This document shows, piece by piece, positions 48,373-54,936 of a stretch of DNA of 57,015 nt (position 1 is its first letter; each line of letters begins with the position of its first letter). The notes beneath the pieces were generated by a model. It made no database searches. It was not told the DNA's origin and saw only the letters and a program-made list of their open reading frames with translations. Source of the DNA: Acidobacteriota bacterium (GTDB lineage: Bacteria; Acidobacteriota; Thermoanaerobaculia; Gp7-AA8); contig JAJPHC010000042.1 in assembly GCA_021325515.1 (NCBI GenBank), positions 1 to 57,015 of the forward strand. Reading direction: 5' to 3'. A program made the translations under genes and the position numbers.

Positions 48373-48746
48373 CGCCCCAGCACCATCGACGCGGTCTGCC
48401 TTGTGAGCAGCCGGTCGTGATCGAAGACGCTCGCCACCGCGGCGGCGCGGAGGCCGTCGGCGGAGATCTTCGACTCGAATTCGATGCGGTACGGAGTCGC
48501 GCGATCGATCTGCTTCTTCGACTCGCCGGGGCGCAGATCGATGTCGACGGAGCCGATCGTCCTGCGCGTACCAGCCTCGGTCACGAGCGCCGACGCGGTG
48601 TACGGAGTCGCGCGAACCGGAATCACGCCATTGACCATGCGCGGCCGTACTTCGATCCGCACTTCGAGAGGGCGGTCGGCCACCACGCTTTCGACTGCGG
48701 GAGCGGCGACGGCAAACGCGCAGAGAAGAAGGAGGATGTTCTTCAT
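48369..48746 (-). CDS. secreted protein of unknown function (125 aa)
   Basis: A signal peptide (MKNILLLLCAFAVAAPAV) precedes a ~105-residue beta-rich domain (LEVRIEVRPRMVNGVIPVRATPYTASALVTEAG) that looks like a small extracytoplasmic beta-sandwich. No family is recognised. The start at 48746 is fixed by the signal peptide. It lies 31 bases downstream of the tandem-receiver gene and may be co-transcribed. Confidence 0.65.
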   Translation of the reverse strand: MKNILLLLCAFAVAAPAVESVVADRPLEVRIEVRPRMVNGVIPVRATPYTASALVTEAGTRRTIGSVDIDLRPGESKKQIDRATPYRIEFESKISADGLRAAAVASVFDHDRLLTRQTASMVLGR

Positions 48747-48777
48747 GTCCGGTTGGACGAACGGACAGGGCCGCCGG

Positions 48778-49548
48778 TTAGCGCGCCGTGCGAATGACGT
48801 CGCCGACGACTCCCGGCAGCGTCGCGACTTCGAACGGCTTGCGCAGAACTCCCGCAACTGCCTTCGCGTCGATGAACTGCAGCGACTCGTCCGTCGCCGC
48901 GGTCATGATCACCGTCGACTTGAGTAGCTCGGGCTTGCGCAGGATCAGATGCCGCAGCACGTCGAAGCCGCTCAGATGCGGCAGCATGAGATCGAGCAGA
49001 ACGCAGTCGTAGTGACCGGTGAGCAGATGCTCGATGGCGACGCCGCCTTCTGCGATCGTCGTCACGTCGCAATCGCCGAGCACCCCTTCGATTCGCGCCG
49101 CGATGACCGGCTCGTCCTCGATCAGGAGCACGCTCGGTTTGCCGGGCGACTTCACCGGCAGCTTCGCCTCGGGCAGCGCGGCCGGCGGCTGCTTCGACGT
49201 CACGAATCGCGTCACGGCTGCAATCAGTTTGTCGCGCGTGAGCGGCTTGCAGATCCAGCCATCGGCATCCGACGCTTCGAACAACCGCCGCACGCGATCC
49301 TCGGCCAGCGCGGAGACGAGCACGATCGGGACGTGCTGGCGCGAGCGGATCAACGCGCCGAGGCGATGGCCGGGGATCTGCGGAAGCTCGATGTCGATGA
49401 GCACGAGATCGGGTGCCGACGACGCGAGCACATGCGCGAGATCCGAAACGCCGCTCGCCTCGAGCGTCGCAAAGCCCTCGCGCTGACAGAGCCTCGCCGC
49501 CTGCGCGCGAAACGACGCATTGTCATCGACGATGAGAATCGTGAGCAT
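48778..49548 (-). CDS. response regulator with two receiver domains
   Basis: A 256-residue protein made of two REC domains. REC1: acidic pair Asp8/Asp9, phosphoacceptor Asp52 (LIDIELPQ), Lys101 (CKPL). REC2: Glu144/Asp145, Asp186 (LLDLMLPH), Lys237 (RKPF). Both look functional and there is no output domain, so it may act in a phosphorelay or through protein binding. A histidine kinase gene lies 5.4 kb away (54937); pairing is unproven. Confidence 0.9.
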   Translation of the reverse strand: MLTILIVDDNASFRAQAARLCQREGFATLEASGVSDLAHVLASSAPDLVLIDIELPQIPGHRLGALIRSRQHVPIVLVSALAEDRVRRLFEASDADGWICKPLTRDKLIAAVTRFVTSKQPPAALPEAKLPVKSPGKPSVLLIEDEPVIAARIEGVLGDCDVTTIAEGGVAIEHLLTGHYDCVLLDLMLPHLSGFDVLRHLILRKPELLKSTVIMTAATDESLQFIDAKAVAGVLRKPFEVATLPGVVGDVIRTAR

Positions 49549-49597
49549 TGGACAGAGCTAGGGTAGCACCGTCAGGCAGCAGGCAGCAGGAGGCAGA

Positions 49598-50074
49598 TTA
49601 CGAAAGCAGTTGCCGGTGCCACGACGTCGCGGCCGTGCGCTCCCATCGTCCGCTGCGGATCTCGCCGAGGCGCTCGACGATGGTGTCGAAGACGACGGTG
49701 TGCATGTCGCCCCTCGCGCGAAAGTCGGCACGGGAGAGAGCATCGACATGGCCGTCGCCATGACGGACGAAGACGCGATCGGGATCGAGGATCTTCACGC
49801 CGAGCTCGGACTCGAGTTGCTTCAGTGTGCCGAACATCCGGTCGATCGAGCAGCCGGAGGTCTCGGCATCGTGATCGACGGCGATGACGAGAAAACTTCC
49901 TTCGATCAGATCGCGGGACGACGTGATGGGGACGTTGTGCGCAGCCCATTGCGCGAGAAAGCCGTCGATGCGCGACAGCATTTGAGCGCTTTTTCGTTCG
50001 TCGAGCGCGGGCGAGACGCCGAACACCCAGACGCGGGAGTCATCGGGCAGGTTGTTCATCGAGGTCTGAGGCAT
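49598..50074 (-). CDS. conserved protein of unknown function (Bacteroidetes 'ABC transporter ATPase'-like family)
   Basis: A 158-residue protein resembling small conserved proteins that carry the misleading label 'ABC transporter ATPase' in Bacteroidetes: RVWVFGVSPALDERKSAQMLSRIDGFLAQWAAHN and FLVIAVDHDAETSGCSIDRMFGTLKQLE. The SGCSID motif is the conserved core. It has no Walker motifs. The ATG at 50074 sits back-to-back with the TerB gene. Confidence 0.6.
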   Translation of the reverse strand: MPQTSMNNLPDDSRVWVFGVSPALDERKSAQMLSRIDGFLAQWAAHNVPITSSRDLIEGSFLVIAVDHDAETSGCSIDRMFGTLKQLESELGVKILDPDRVFVRHGDGHVDALSRADFRARGDMHTVVFDTIVERLGEIRSGRWERTAATSWHRQLLS

Positions 50075-50078
50075 GGTT

Positions 50079-50084
50079 TACACT
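50079..50084 (+). promoter_or_regulatory. -10-like TACACT, seven bases before GTG 50092
   Basis: TACACT then seven bases then GTG, with no ribosome-binding site. It lies in the 17-bp gap to the divergent gene, so the two promoters must overlap. Confidence 0.45.
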
Positions 50085-50091
50085 CCGGACC

Positions 50092-50541
50092 GTGAGCTTT
50101 GCACGGCTGATCGATCGATTCAAGCGCTGCACCGAAGAGAAAAAAGAGGAGCATGACCCGCTGCGTCTGGCAACCGCGGCCGTGCTCCTCGACATCGCAT
50201 ACGCGGACGGCACATTCACGCCGGCGGAAGACGGCAACATCGTCGACTACCTCCGCCGCACGTTCGAGCTCGACGACGAATCGGCGAAGGAGCTGATTGA
50301 AGCGGCGGCTGAGATCCGCGGGCGGACGATCGACTACTTCGCGATCACGAACTTCATCCGCAAGCAGATGCCGCTCGAACAGCGGATCGACATCGTGAAG
50401 ACGATGTGGCGAATGGCTTACTCCGACGGCAAGCTCACGGACTATGAGAACTATCTCGTCCGCAAGCTCGCCGACCTCCTCGGCCTCGAACATCACGTCA
50501 TGATCGAGGCGAAGGTGGAGGAGCTACGCAAGCTCGGATGA
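50092..50541 (+). CDS. TerB family protein
   Basis: A 149-residue all-helical TerB-like protein: AAVLLDIAYADGTFTPAEDGNIVDYLRRTFEL and MWRMAYSDGKLTDYENYLVRKLADLLGL, with the paired acidic loops (AYADG, AYSDG) typical of the family. TerB domains are linked to stress sensing and membrane-associated processes. The GTG start follows a TACACT by seven bases. The 3' end overlaps the convergent small gene by 18 bases. Confidence 0.88.
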   Translation: MSFARLIDRFKRCTEEKKEEHDPLRLATAAVLLDIAYADGTFTPAEDGNIVDYLRRTFELDDESAKELIEAAAEIRGRTIDYFAITNFIRKQMPLEQRIDIVKTMWRMAYSDGKLTDYENYLVRKLADLLGLEHHVMIEAKVEELRKLG

Positions 50542-50721
50542 CTCGGCGGCCGACGGCGATTCGTCGTCCGGCGTCTCTCCATTGAGCGTCTCGCCGTCGA
50601 GCGTCTCGCCATTGACCGTCTGACGCTTACGCTCCTCGCGCCGTTCACCTTTTCTTTGCTGCCGTTCCCGCTTGGCCTGCTCGCGCTGGCGCTTGACGTT
50701 GCTCATTCGAGGTTTGGGCAT
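50524..50721 (-). CDS. small basic protein with tandem NGETL repeats (65 aa)
   Basis: The N-terminal half is a basic helix (SNVKRQREQAKRERQQRKGERREERKR); the C-terminal half carries NGETLDGETLNGETP from three 15-bp tandem units (50571-50615) and an acidic end. Short basic proteins of this kind are common beside cold-shock genes. ATG 50721 follows GAGAG; its 3' end overlaps the TerB gene on the other strand. Function is unknown. Confidence 0.55.
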   Translation of the reverse strand: MPKPRMSNVKRQREQAKRERQQRKGERREERKRQTVNGETLDGETLNGETPDDESPSAAESSELA

Positions 50722-50736
50722 CGCGTCGGCTCTCTT

Positions 50737-50773
50737 TCAAAAAAAAAGGACAGGAGCGGTGCCCTGTCCTTTT
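50737..50773 (-). terminator. intrinsic terminator of the cold-shock gene
   Basis: AAAAGGACAGG pairs with CCTGTCCTTTT (11 bp, 7-nt loop), and on the minus strand a run of nine T residues follows. It lies 26 bases past the cold-shock stop and just upstream of the small basic gene. Confidence 0.93.
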
Positions 50774-50798
50774 GTTGTCATTGCGTTGTGAACGCTTG

Positions 50799-51002
50799 TT
50801 AGATGACCGTGACGTTCGATGCCTGAAGCCCTTTCGGACCGCGAGTCACATCGAACTCGACGGCTGCGCCCTCGGGGAGCGAGCGGAAGCCGCTGCCCTG
50901 AATCGCAGAGAAGTGAACGAAGAGGTCATCACCATTCTCGCTGGTGATGAAGCCGAAGCCCTTTGCGTCGTTGAACCACTTGACGGTACCGGATGTTCTC
51001 AT
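50799..51002 (-). CDS. cspA: cold-shock protein (CspA family)
   Basis: A 67-residue cold-shock domain: [30 protein letters not shown] with RNP1 (KGFGFI) and RNP2 (LFVHF). It binds single-stranded RNA/DNA and melts structures. AAGGAG lies eight bases before the ATG; 5' to it is a 123-bp gene-free region that may be its leader. It is closed by the terminator at 50737. Confidence 0.98.
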   Translation of the reverse strand: MRTSGTVKWFNDAKGFGFITSENGDDLFVHFSAIQGSGFRSLPEGAAVEFDVTRGPKGLQASNVTVI

Positions 51003-51125
51003 TTGTGAATCTCCTTTCTGTGCTGCTGCCTTCGGAGATCAAACGAGTTCATCTTCGCGAGCTGGCAAATCACTTGATGACTGACGGAACCGGCGAACGC
51101 GCCGGCGAATTCCGGGATGCGCGAT

Positions 51126-51557
51126 TTAGATCGGGACGACGTGAACCGTGCCGCGCTCATCGACGCGGTGAGGCGGAAGCCGGCTCGACCATAGCGATGC
51201 GGCGGCACTCTCGAGAACGAACTCGAACGCGCGCCCATGGGCCCGCAGCCGCAGGATCGCGCCATCCGCAATGCCGCCGGTGACGAGGTCCGATCCATAC
51301 TCCACTTCGTCGATCTGTCCCATGTCGATCGTCGCATCGAGATCGGCGTTTTCATACGCGATCTGCGAGTCGCCGAGGGAGAGCACGACCGGGATGTGAT
51401 TGGGCCCGTCGATCAACTGCGCACGCGACGCGAGAATCGAGATCGGGCCGCGGCGCGTCATGATCGCGAGGATCCGGTCGCTGGCGCGCAACCGCGCGTA
51501 CCAAAAGCTGAGTGCCACCAACACGAGTGCGGTAGTGATGATCAGCAGGATGTTCAT
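51126..51557 (-). CDS. membrane-anchored protein of unknown function (143 aa)
   Basis: One N-terminal membrane helix (ILLIITTALVLVALSFWYARL) and a ~115-residue soluble part (ISILASRAQLIDGPNHIPVVLSLGDSQIAYENADLDATIDMGQIDEVEYG). It looks like a single beta-rich domain; no family is recognised. It follows the 75-residue gene by ten bases. Confidence 0.65.
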   Translation of the reverse strand: MNILLIITTALVLVALSFWYARLRASDRILAIMTRRGPISILASRAQLIDGPNHIPVVLSLGDSQIAYENADLDATIDMGQIDEVEYGSDLVTGGIADGAILRLRAHGRAFEFVLESAAASLWSSRLPPHRVDERGTVHVVPI

Positions 51558-51567
51558 CGGGTCCTCC

Positions 51568-51795
51568 TCAATCCGCTTCGGCGATCTCGGACCAGGGGAG
51601 CGAACGAACCGCGAGCACCTGCGCGTCGAGCTGATCCTGCGTCGCAGTCTGGCCGAGCGTGCGCTGGACGTACATCATTTCCGTCGACACGAGCTTGCAC
51701 GTCAGAAGCCGCGCCGCTGCTTTGCGAATGTTGGAGTCAGTCACCGCGACTCTCCCCTTCGCAGGTCGGCTCGTTGCGTTTGCTGGCATTGTCAT
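51568..51795 (-). CDS. small protein of unknown function (75 aa)
   Basis: Starts MTMPANATSRPAKGRV and continues DSNIRKAAARLLTCKLVSTEMMYVQRTLGQ. GGGGAG lies six bases upstream of ATG 51795, which decides the start over a frame extension of 13 codons. The upstream interval (51796-51962) contains a promoter-like TATACT and a structured region, so this gene may have a folded 5' leader. Confidence 0.55.
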   Translation of the reverse strand: MTMPANATSRPAKGRVAVTDSNIRKAAARLLTCKLVSTEMMYVQRTLGQTATQDQLDAQVLAVRSLPWSEIAEAD

Positions 51796-51850
51796 CAGTT
51801 GCTCCCCGGGTCGTGCGCAGACGTACCGCATCACATGGCACTGCTGCGCT

Positions 51851-51935
51851 GGTCGAACCTTCAGTTGGCTAAGGTGGGTGGGCCCAGGGCGGAGGACTTA
51901 GTTCGACCGTGCTGGAGGCTGAGGAGCAATCCTCA
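51851..51935 (-). ncRNA. candidate structured leader or small RNA
   Basis: On the minus strand a hairpin TGAGGA/TCCTCA (51920-51935) is followed by GGTCGAAC at 51908-51901, which pairs with GTTCGACC at 51858-51851, and inside it CTAAG pairs with CTTAG with a 10-nt bulge. A TATACT at 51945-51950 would start transcription just before it. Known families are not recognised; it could be a 5' leader of the 75-residue gene. Confidence 0.4.
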
Positions 51936-51944
51936 ACATGAGAC

Positions 51945-51950
51945 AGTATA
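51945..51950 (-). promoter_or_regulatory. -10-like TATACT upstream of the structured region
   Basis: GCGTATACTG on the minus strand; predicted start at about 51938, immediately before the TGAGGA hairpin. No good -35 is seen. Confidence 0.4.
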
Positions 51951-51962
51951 CGCTGTCCGGCC

Positions 51963-52301
51963 CTACTCCGGGCCCTGCTCGACGAGCCAGCGGTCATCCG
52001 GCATGTCGCCGCGGCGCACCGAATCCTCGTAGTCCATCGTCAGAATGCGGATGGCGCGGCGGAGAGCTTCCATCTCCGATTCCGCGCCGCGATCGTCGTC
52101 GCGCAGCTCTCCCTCACGGGTTCGCATGAGCGCGGAGAGCTCGAATGTGAACGGCTTGACGGCCTTCTGGCTCTGGTAGATGCGAATCGTCACGTAACGC
52201 GACAACACGCCGATCTTCACGCGCACTTCGCGGATGAGCACGGCGCAGTCCGTGATGGTCGGAGATTGAATTCCGTTGAAGAGCTCGTCGTGCGCGGCCA
52301 T
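51963..52301 (-). CDS. conserved-looking protein of unknown function (112 aa)
   Basis: A soluble protein with a beta-rich N-terminal half (TITDCAVLIREVRVKIGVLSRYVTIRIYQSQKAVKPFTFELSALM) and an acidic C-terminal helix (ESEMEALRRAIRILTMDYEDSV). I do not recognise a family. It follows the agmatinase-family gene by 15 bases, so it is probably co-transcribed with it. Confidence 0.55.
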   Translation of the reverse strand: MAAHDELFNGIQSPTITDCAVLIREVRVKIGVLSRYVTIRIYQSQKAVKPFTFELSALMRTREGELRDDDRGAESEMEALRRAIRILTMDYEDSVRRGDMPDDRWLVEQGPE

Positions 52302-52316
52302 ACGTGTAGGAGAACA

Positions 52317-53345
52317 TCATTCACGATTCGCGCCGCCGGCGCTTTTCAGGGCAAATCCGATCATCTTGTAGAGGAGCCGCGCGCCGACATTCGCATCCCA
52401 CTCCGTTCCGCCGGGCGAGACTTCGCAGAGGTCGAGACCGATGATCCGCTTGTTCGCGCGAACGATCGCGCGCAGGAGGCCGATGGCCTCGTTCCACGAA
52501 AGACCGCCGGGAACGGGCGTTCCTGTCCCGGGACAGAGCGTCGGATCGAGACCATCGATGTCCCACGAGAGGTAGATCTCCGGCGGGAGCTGCGCGACGA
52601 TCTCGTCGGCGATCGACGACCACGGCGCGCCATTCTCCTTCCGCACCGCGACGTCCGAATCGAAGTACGTGACGATGCGTCCCTTCGACGACTCGATGAA
52701 GGCGAGCTCCCCCTGCCCCACATCGCGCACGCCGGCCTGCACGAGTTTCGCCACGCCGTCGATTCGCGTCATCACGTTGTGGAAGATCGATGCATGCGAC
52801 CAGGTGAAGCCCTCGTACGCGTCGCGCAGATCCGCATGGGCATCGAGATGCAGGATCCCCATTCCCGGATGCCGCTCCGCATACGCCTGAATCGCGCCGA
52901 AGGGCACGGAGTGATCGCCGCCGAGCACGACGGGCATCTTTCCCTGTTCGAGGAATCCGCGCGTCTTGTCGTAGACCCAGGTGTTGACGCGATCGCCGAT
53001 CGCACTGACTCGATCGGCGAGCCTGCCCGTGCGGCGATTGACGACGCCGCCCTTCTCGATCACCGGCAGCGCCATCTCGCGCGCCTCATTGTTCCAGCGC
53101 GCGAGCTTGCGCGAGATCGGAAGCATCGCGATCCCGCGCTCATACGGCTTGCCTGTCTCGCGGTCGTAGAGATCGACCTGACGCGAGGCCTCGAGAATCG
53201 CCGCGGGGCCGCCCGAGGTGCCGCCGCCGTAGGAGGTCGTTGCTTCGAACGGCACGGGGATGATGACGACGTGCGCCTCTTCCGGAGTGAACGGCAGGCC
53301 GTAGATGCCGTCGCCGGTCGCAGGTGCATCAGGATCGAAGGTCAT
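52317..53345 (-). CDS. agmatinase/arginase (ureohydrolase) family protein
   Basis: A 342-residue ureohydrolase. Manganese ligands are all present: GGDHS (His145), LDAHAD (Asp168, His170, Asp172) and SWDIDGLDP (Asp262, Asp264). The size and sequence around SYGGGTSGGPAAILEAS fit agmatinase-like enzymes that cleave agmatine or related guanidino compounds to urea; substrate cannot be fixed. TAATCT ends six bases before the ATG, with no ribosome-binding site. Confidence 0.88.
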   Translation of the reverse strand: MTFDPDAPATGDGIYGLPFTPEEAHVVIIPVPFEATTSYGGGTSGGPAAILEASRQVDLYDRETGKPYERGIAMLPISRKLARWNNEAREMALPVIEKGGVVNRRTGRLADRVSAIGDRVNTWVYDKTRGFLEQGKMPVVLGGDHSVPFGAIQAYAERHPGMGILHLDAHADLRDAYEGFTWSHASIFHNVMTRIDGVAKLVQAGVRDVGQGELAFIESSKGRIVTYFDSDVAVRKENGAPWSSIADEIVAQLPPEIYLSWDIDGLDPTLCPGTGTPVPGGLSWNEAIGLLRAIVRANKRIIGLDLCEVSPGGTEWDANVGARLLYKMIGFALKSAGGANRE

Positions 53346-53351
53346 GGTGCG

Positions 53352-53357
53352 AGATTA
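53352..53357 (-). promoter_or_regulatory. -10-like TAATCT, six bases before the agmatinase-family start
   Basis: Same hexamer and spacing as before the VOC gene (2374-2379). Confidence 0.4.
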
Positions 53358-53384
53358 CGCGGTTACGGCACGCCGGCGAAAGAG

Positions 53385-53675
53385 TCAATCCATATCCATC
53401 GGATTGATGAGCGGCTTGTCGTCCTTCTCGGCGCGCTGCATCGCTTCCTTGAATTTCTCTTCGAGGATGCGCGCGCGGTCCTTCTGGCTCTCGAGCTGTT
53501 TTTCGAAACGCTTCGCCGCCTCGCTCTTCTGCGCCTCGAGCTTCGACACCATGGCGTCGAACGACTCCTTCGTCGCCTTCTCCTTCTGCTTGTGGAGAAG
53601 GATCTCGCCGGTGATGCGATCGACGATGATCAGCGTTTCGCAGCAGGGACAGGTGATTTCGAAGTTTGCGGCCAT
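53385..53675 (-). CDS. small zinc-ribbon/coiled-coil protein (96 aa)
   Basis: Residues 9-12 (CPCC) with an upstream FEIT form a likely half zinc ribbon; a coiled coil follows (LEAQKSEAAKRFEKQLESQKDRARILEEKFKEAMQRAE). Function is unknown. TAAAAT ends six bases before the ATG and overlaps the stop of the PLP-enzyme gene upstream, so its promoter would lie at the end of that gene. Confidence 0.65.
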   Translation of the reverse strand: MAANFEITCPCCETLIIVDRITGEILLHKQKEKATKESFDAMVSKLEAQKSEAAKRFEKQLESQKDRARILEEKFKEAMQRAEKDDKPLINPMDMD

Positions 53676-53681
53676 GCCGCC

Positions 53682-53687
53682 ATTTTA
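53682..53687 (-). promoter_or_regulatory. -10-like TAAAAT, six bases before ATG 53675
   Basis: TAAAAT on the minus strand overlapping the TAA stop of the PLP-enzyme gene; spacing of six bases to the ATG and no ribosome-binding site. Confidence 0.4.
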
Positions 53688-54806
53688 GCCGCTCAGCGCC
53701 TGCCGCAGGTCCTCGATCAGATCATCGGGATGCTCGAGTCCCACCGAGAGCCGCAGCAGATTCTCGGGCGTCGTGCTCGCCGGCCCCTCGCTCGACGCGC
53801 GGTGCTCGATGAGGCTCTCGGTTCCTCCCAGCGATGTCGCGCTGACGAACAGCTTCGTCTTCGATACGACCTCGATCGCGGCCGCTCGCCCTTCGCGAAC
53901 GCGGAACGACACCATGCCGCCAAACATCGACATCTGCTTTTTCGCGATTTCGTGTCCGGGATGCGATGCGAGGCCGGGATAGTGCGTCGCCTCGACGCGC
54001 GGATGCGCGGAGAGAAACTCCGCGACGCGCATCGCGTTTTCGCTGTGCACGCGCATGCGCACGGCGAGCGTGCGGATGCCGCGCAGCACGAGCCAGGAGT
54101 TGAACGGCGACGCGGTGGCGCCGAGGATCGAGCGGACGTGCTCGACGCGCTCGTGCAGTTCACCCTCGCTCGCGAAGATCACCGCGCCGCCGGCGACGTC
54201 GCTGTGACCGCCGAGGTACTTCGTCGTGGAGTGCATGACGAGATCGGCGCCTAGCTCGAGCGGACGCTGCAGCGCCGGAGTGGCGAACGTTCCATCGACC
54301 GCCAATCGAGCGCCGTGCTCATGCGCGAGCTCCGCCAGCGCGGCGAGATCGCAGATCTTCATCAGCGGATTCGACGGCGACTCGGCCCAGAGCAGCTTCG
54401 TCTCTCTGCGCATCGCGCGGCGCACCGCATCGAGATCGTTCATCGGCACGAGGTCGTGCGTAATTTGCCATTGCGGCATGAAGTCGCGCGCGATGATGCG
54501 CATCGCGTAATAGCTGTCGTCGGGAAGCAGCACGTGCGATCCCGGCGCGAGCGTCTGCAGAACCGAGGCAGCGGCGCCGATGCCCGACGCGAACGCCAGC
54601 GCGCGTGCGCCCGACTCGATCTCCGCCAGCGCCGACTCCAGCGCCGACTGGGTCGGATTCCCTTCGCGGATGTAGCTGTAGCCGTGCAGCGGAGTGGAAT
54701 CGGGGGATCGCTCGAACGTCGTCGAAAGATGAATCGCAGGAGCCACGGATGAGGTGGCTTCATCAGGCTTCGCAGCAGCGTGAACGGCCCGGGTCTGAAA
54801 GTGCAT
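53685..54806 (-). CDS. PLP-dependent Cys/Met metabolism enzyme (cystathionine gamma-synthase/lyase family)
   Basis: A 373-residue fold-type I enzyme. PLP Lys196 is in HSTTKYLGG, the cofactor Asp171 in VDGTFATP, and substrate-binding TSLGGTESLIEHRAS near the C-terminus. N-terminal TRAVHA and YIREGNPT are typical. It can be cystathionine gamma-synthase or a gamma-lyase; the sequence alone does not decide. TACTAT ends five bases before the ATG. Confidence 0.9.
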   Translation of the reverse strand: MHFQTRAVHAAAKPDEATSSVAPAIHLSTTFERSPDSTPLHGYSYIREGNPTQSALESALAEIESGARALAFASGIGAAASVLQTLAPGSHVLLPDDSYYAMRIIARDFMPQWQITHDLVPMNDLDAVRRAMRRETKLLWAESPSNPLMKICDLAALAELAHEHGARLAVDGTFATPALQRPLELGADLVMHSTTKYLGGHSDVAGGAVIFASEGELHERVEHVRSILGATASPFNSWLVLRGIRTLAVRMRVHSENAMRVAEFLSAHPRVEATHYPGLASHPGHEIAKKQMSMFGGMVSFRVREGRAAAIEVVSKTKLFVSATSLGGTESLIEHRASSEGPASTTPENLLRLSVGLEHPDDLIEDLRQALSG

Positions 54807-54811
54807 GAGGG

Positions 54812-54817
54812 ATAGTA
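54812..54817 (-). promoter_or_regulatory. -10-like TACTAT before the PLP-enzyme start
   Basis: TACTAT ends five bases before ATG 54806, with no ribosome-binding site between. Confidence 0.4.
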
Positions 54818-54827
54818 ACTGGATGAA

Positions 54828-54902
54828 TGGGACCTATGGGACCTATGGGGAGAAGGCGTCCACCCATAGGTCCCATAGGTCCCATAGGTCCCATCGTCCC
54901 AT
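54828..54902. repeat. palindromic 9-mer tract (GGGACCTAT ... ATAGGTCCC)
   Basis: Two to three copies of GGGACCTAT are followed after a short spacer by four copies of its complement, so the tract can fold back on itself. It lies between the divergent PLP-enzyme and histidine-kinase genes. Confidence 0.88.
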
Positions 54903-54936
54903 CCCCCCTACTTGATTCATAATTCTCCGCGTCCTC

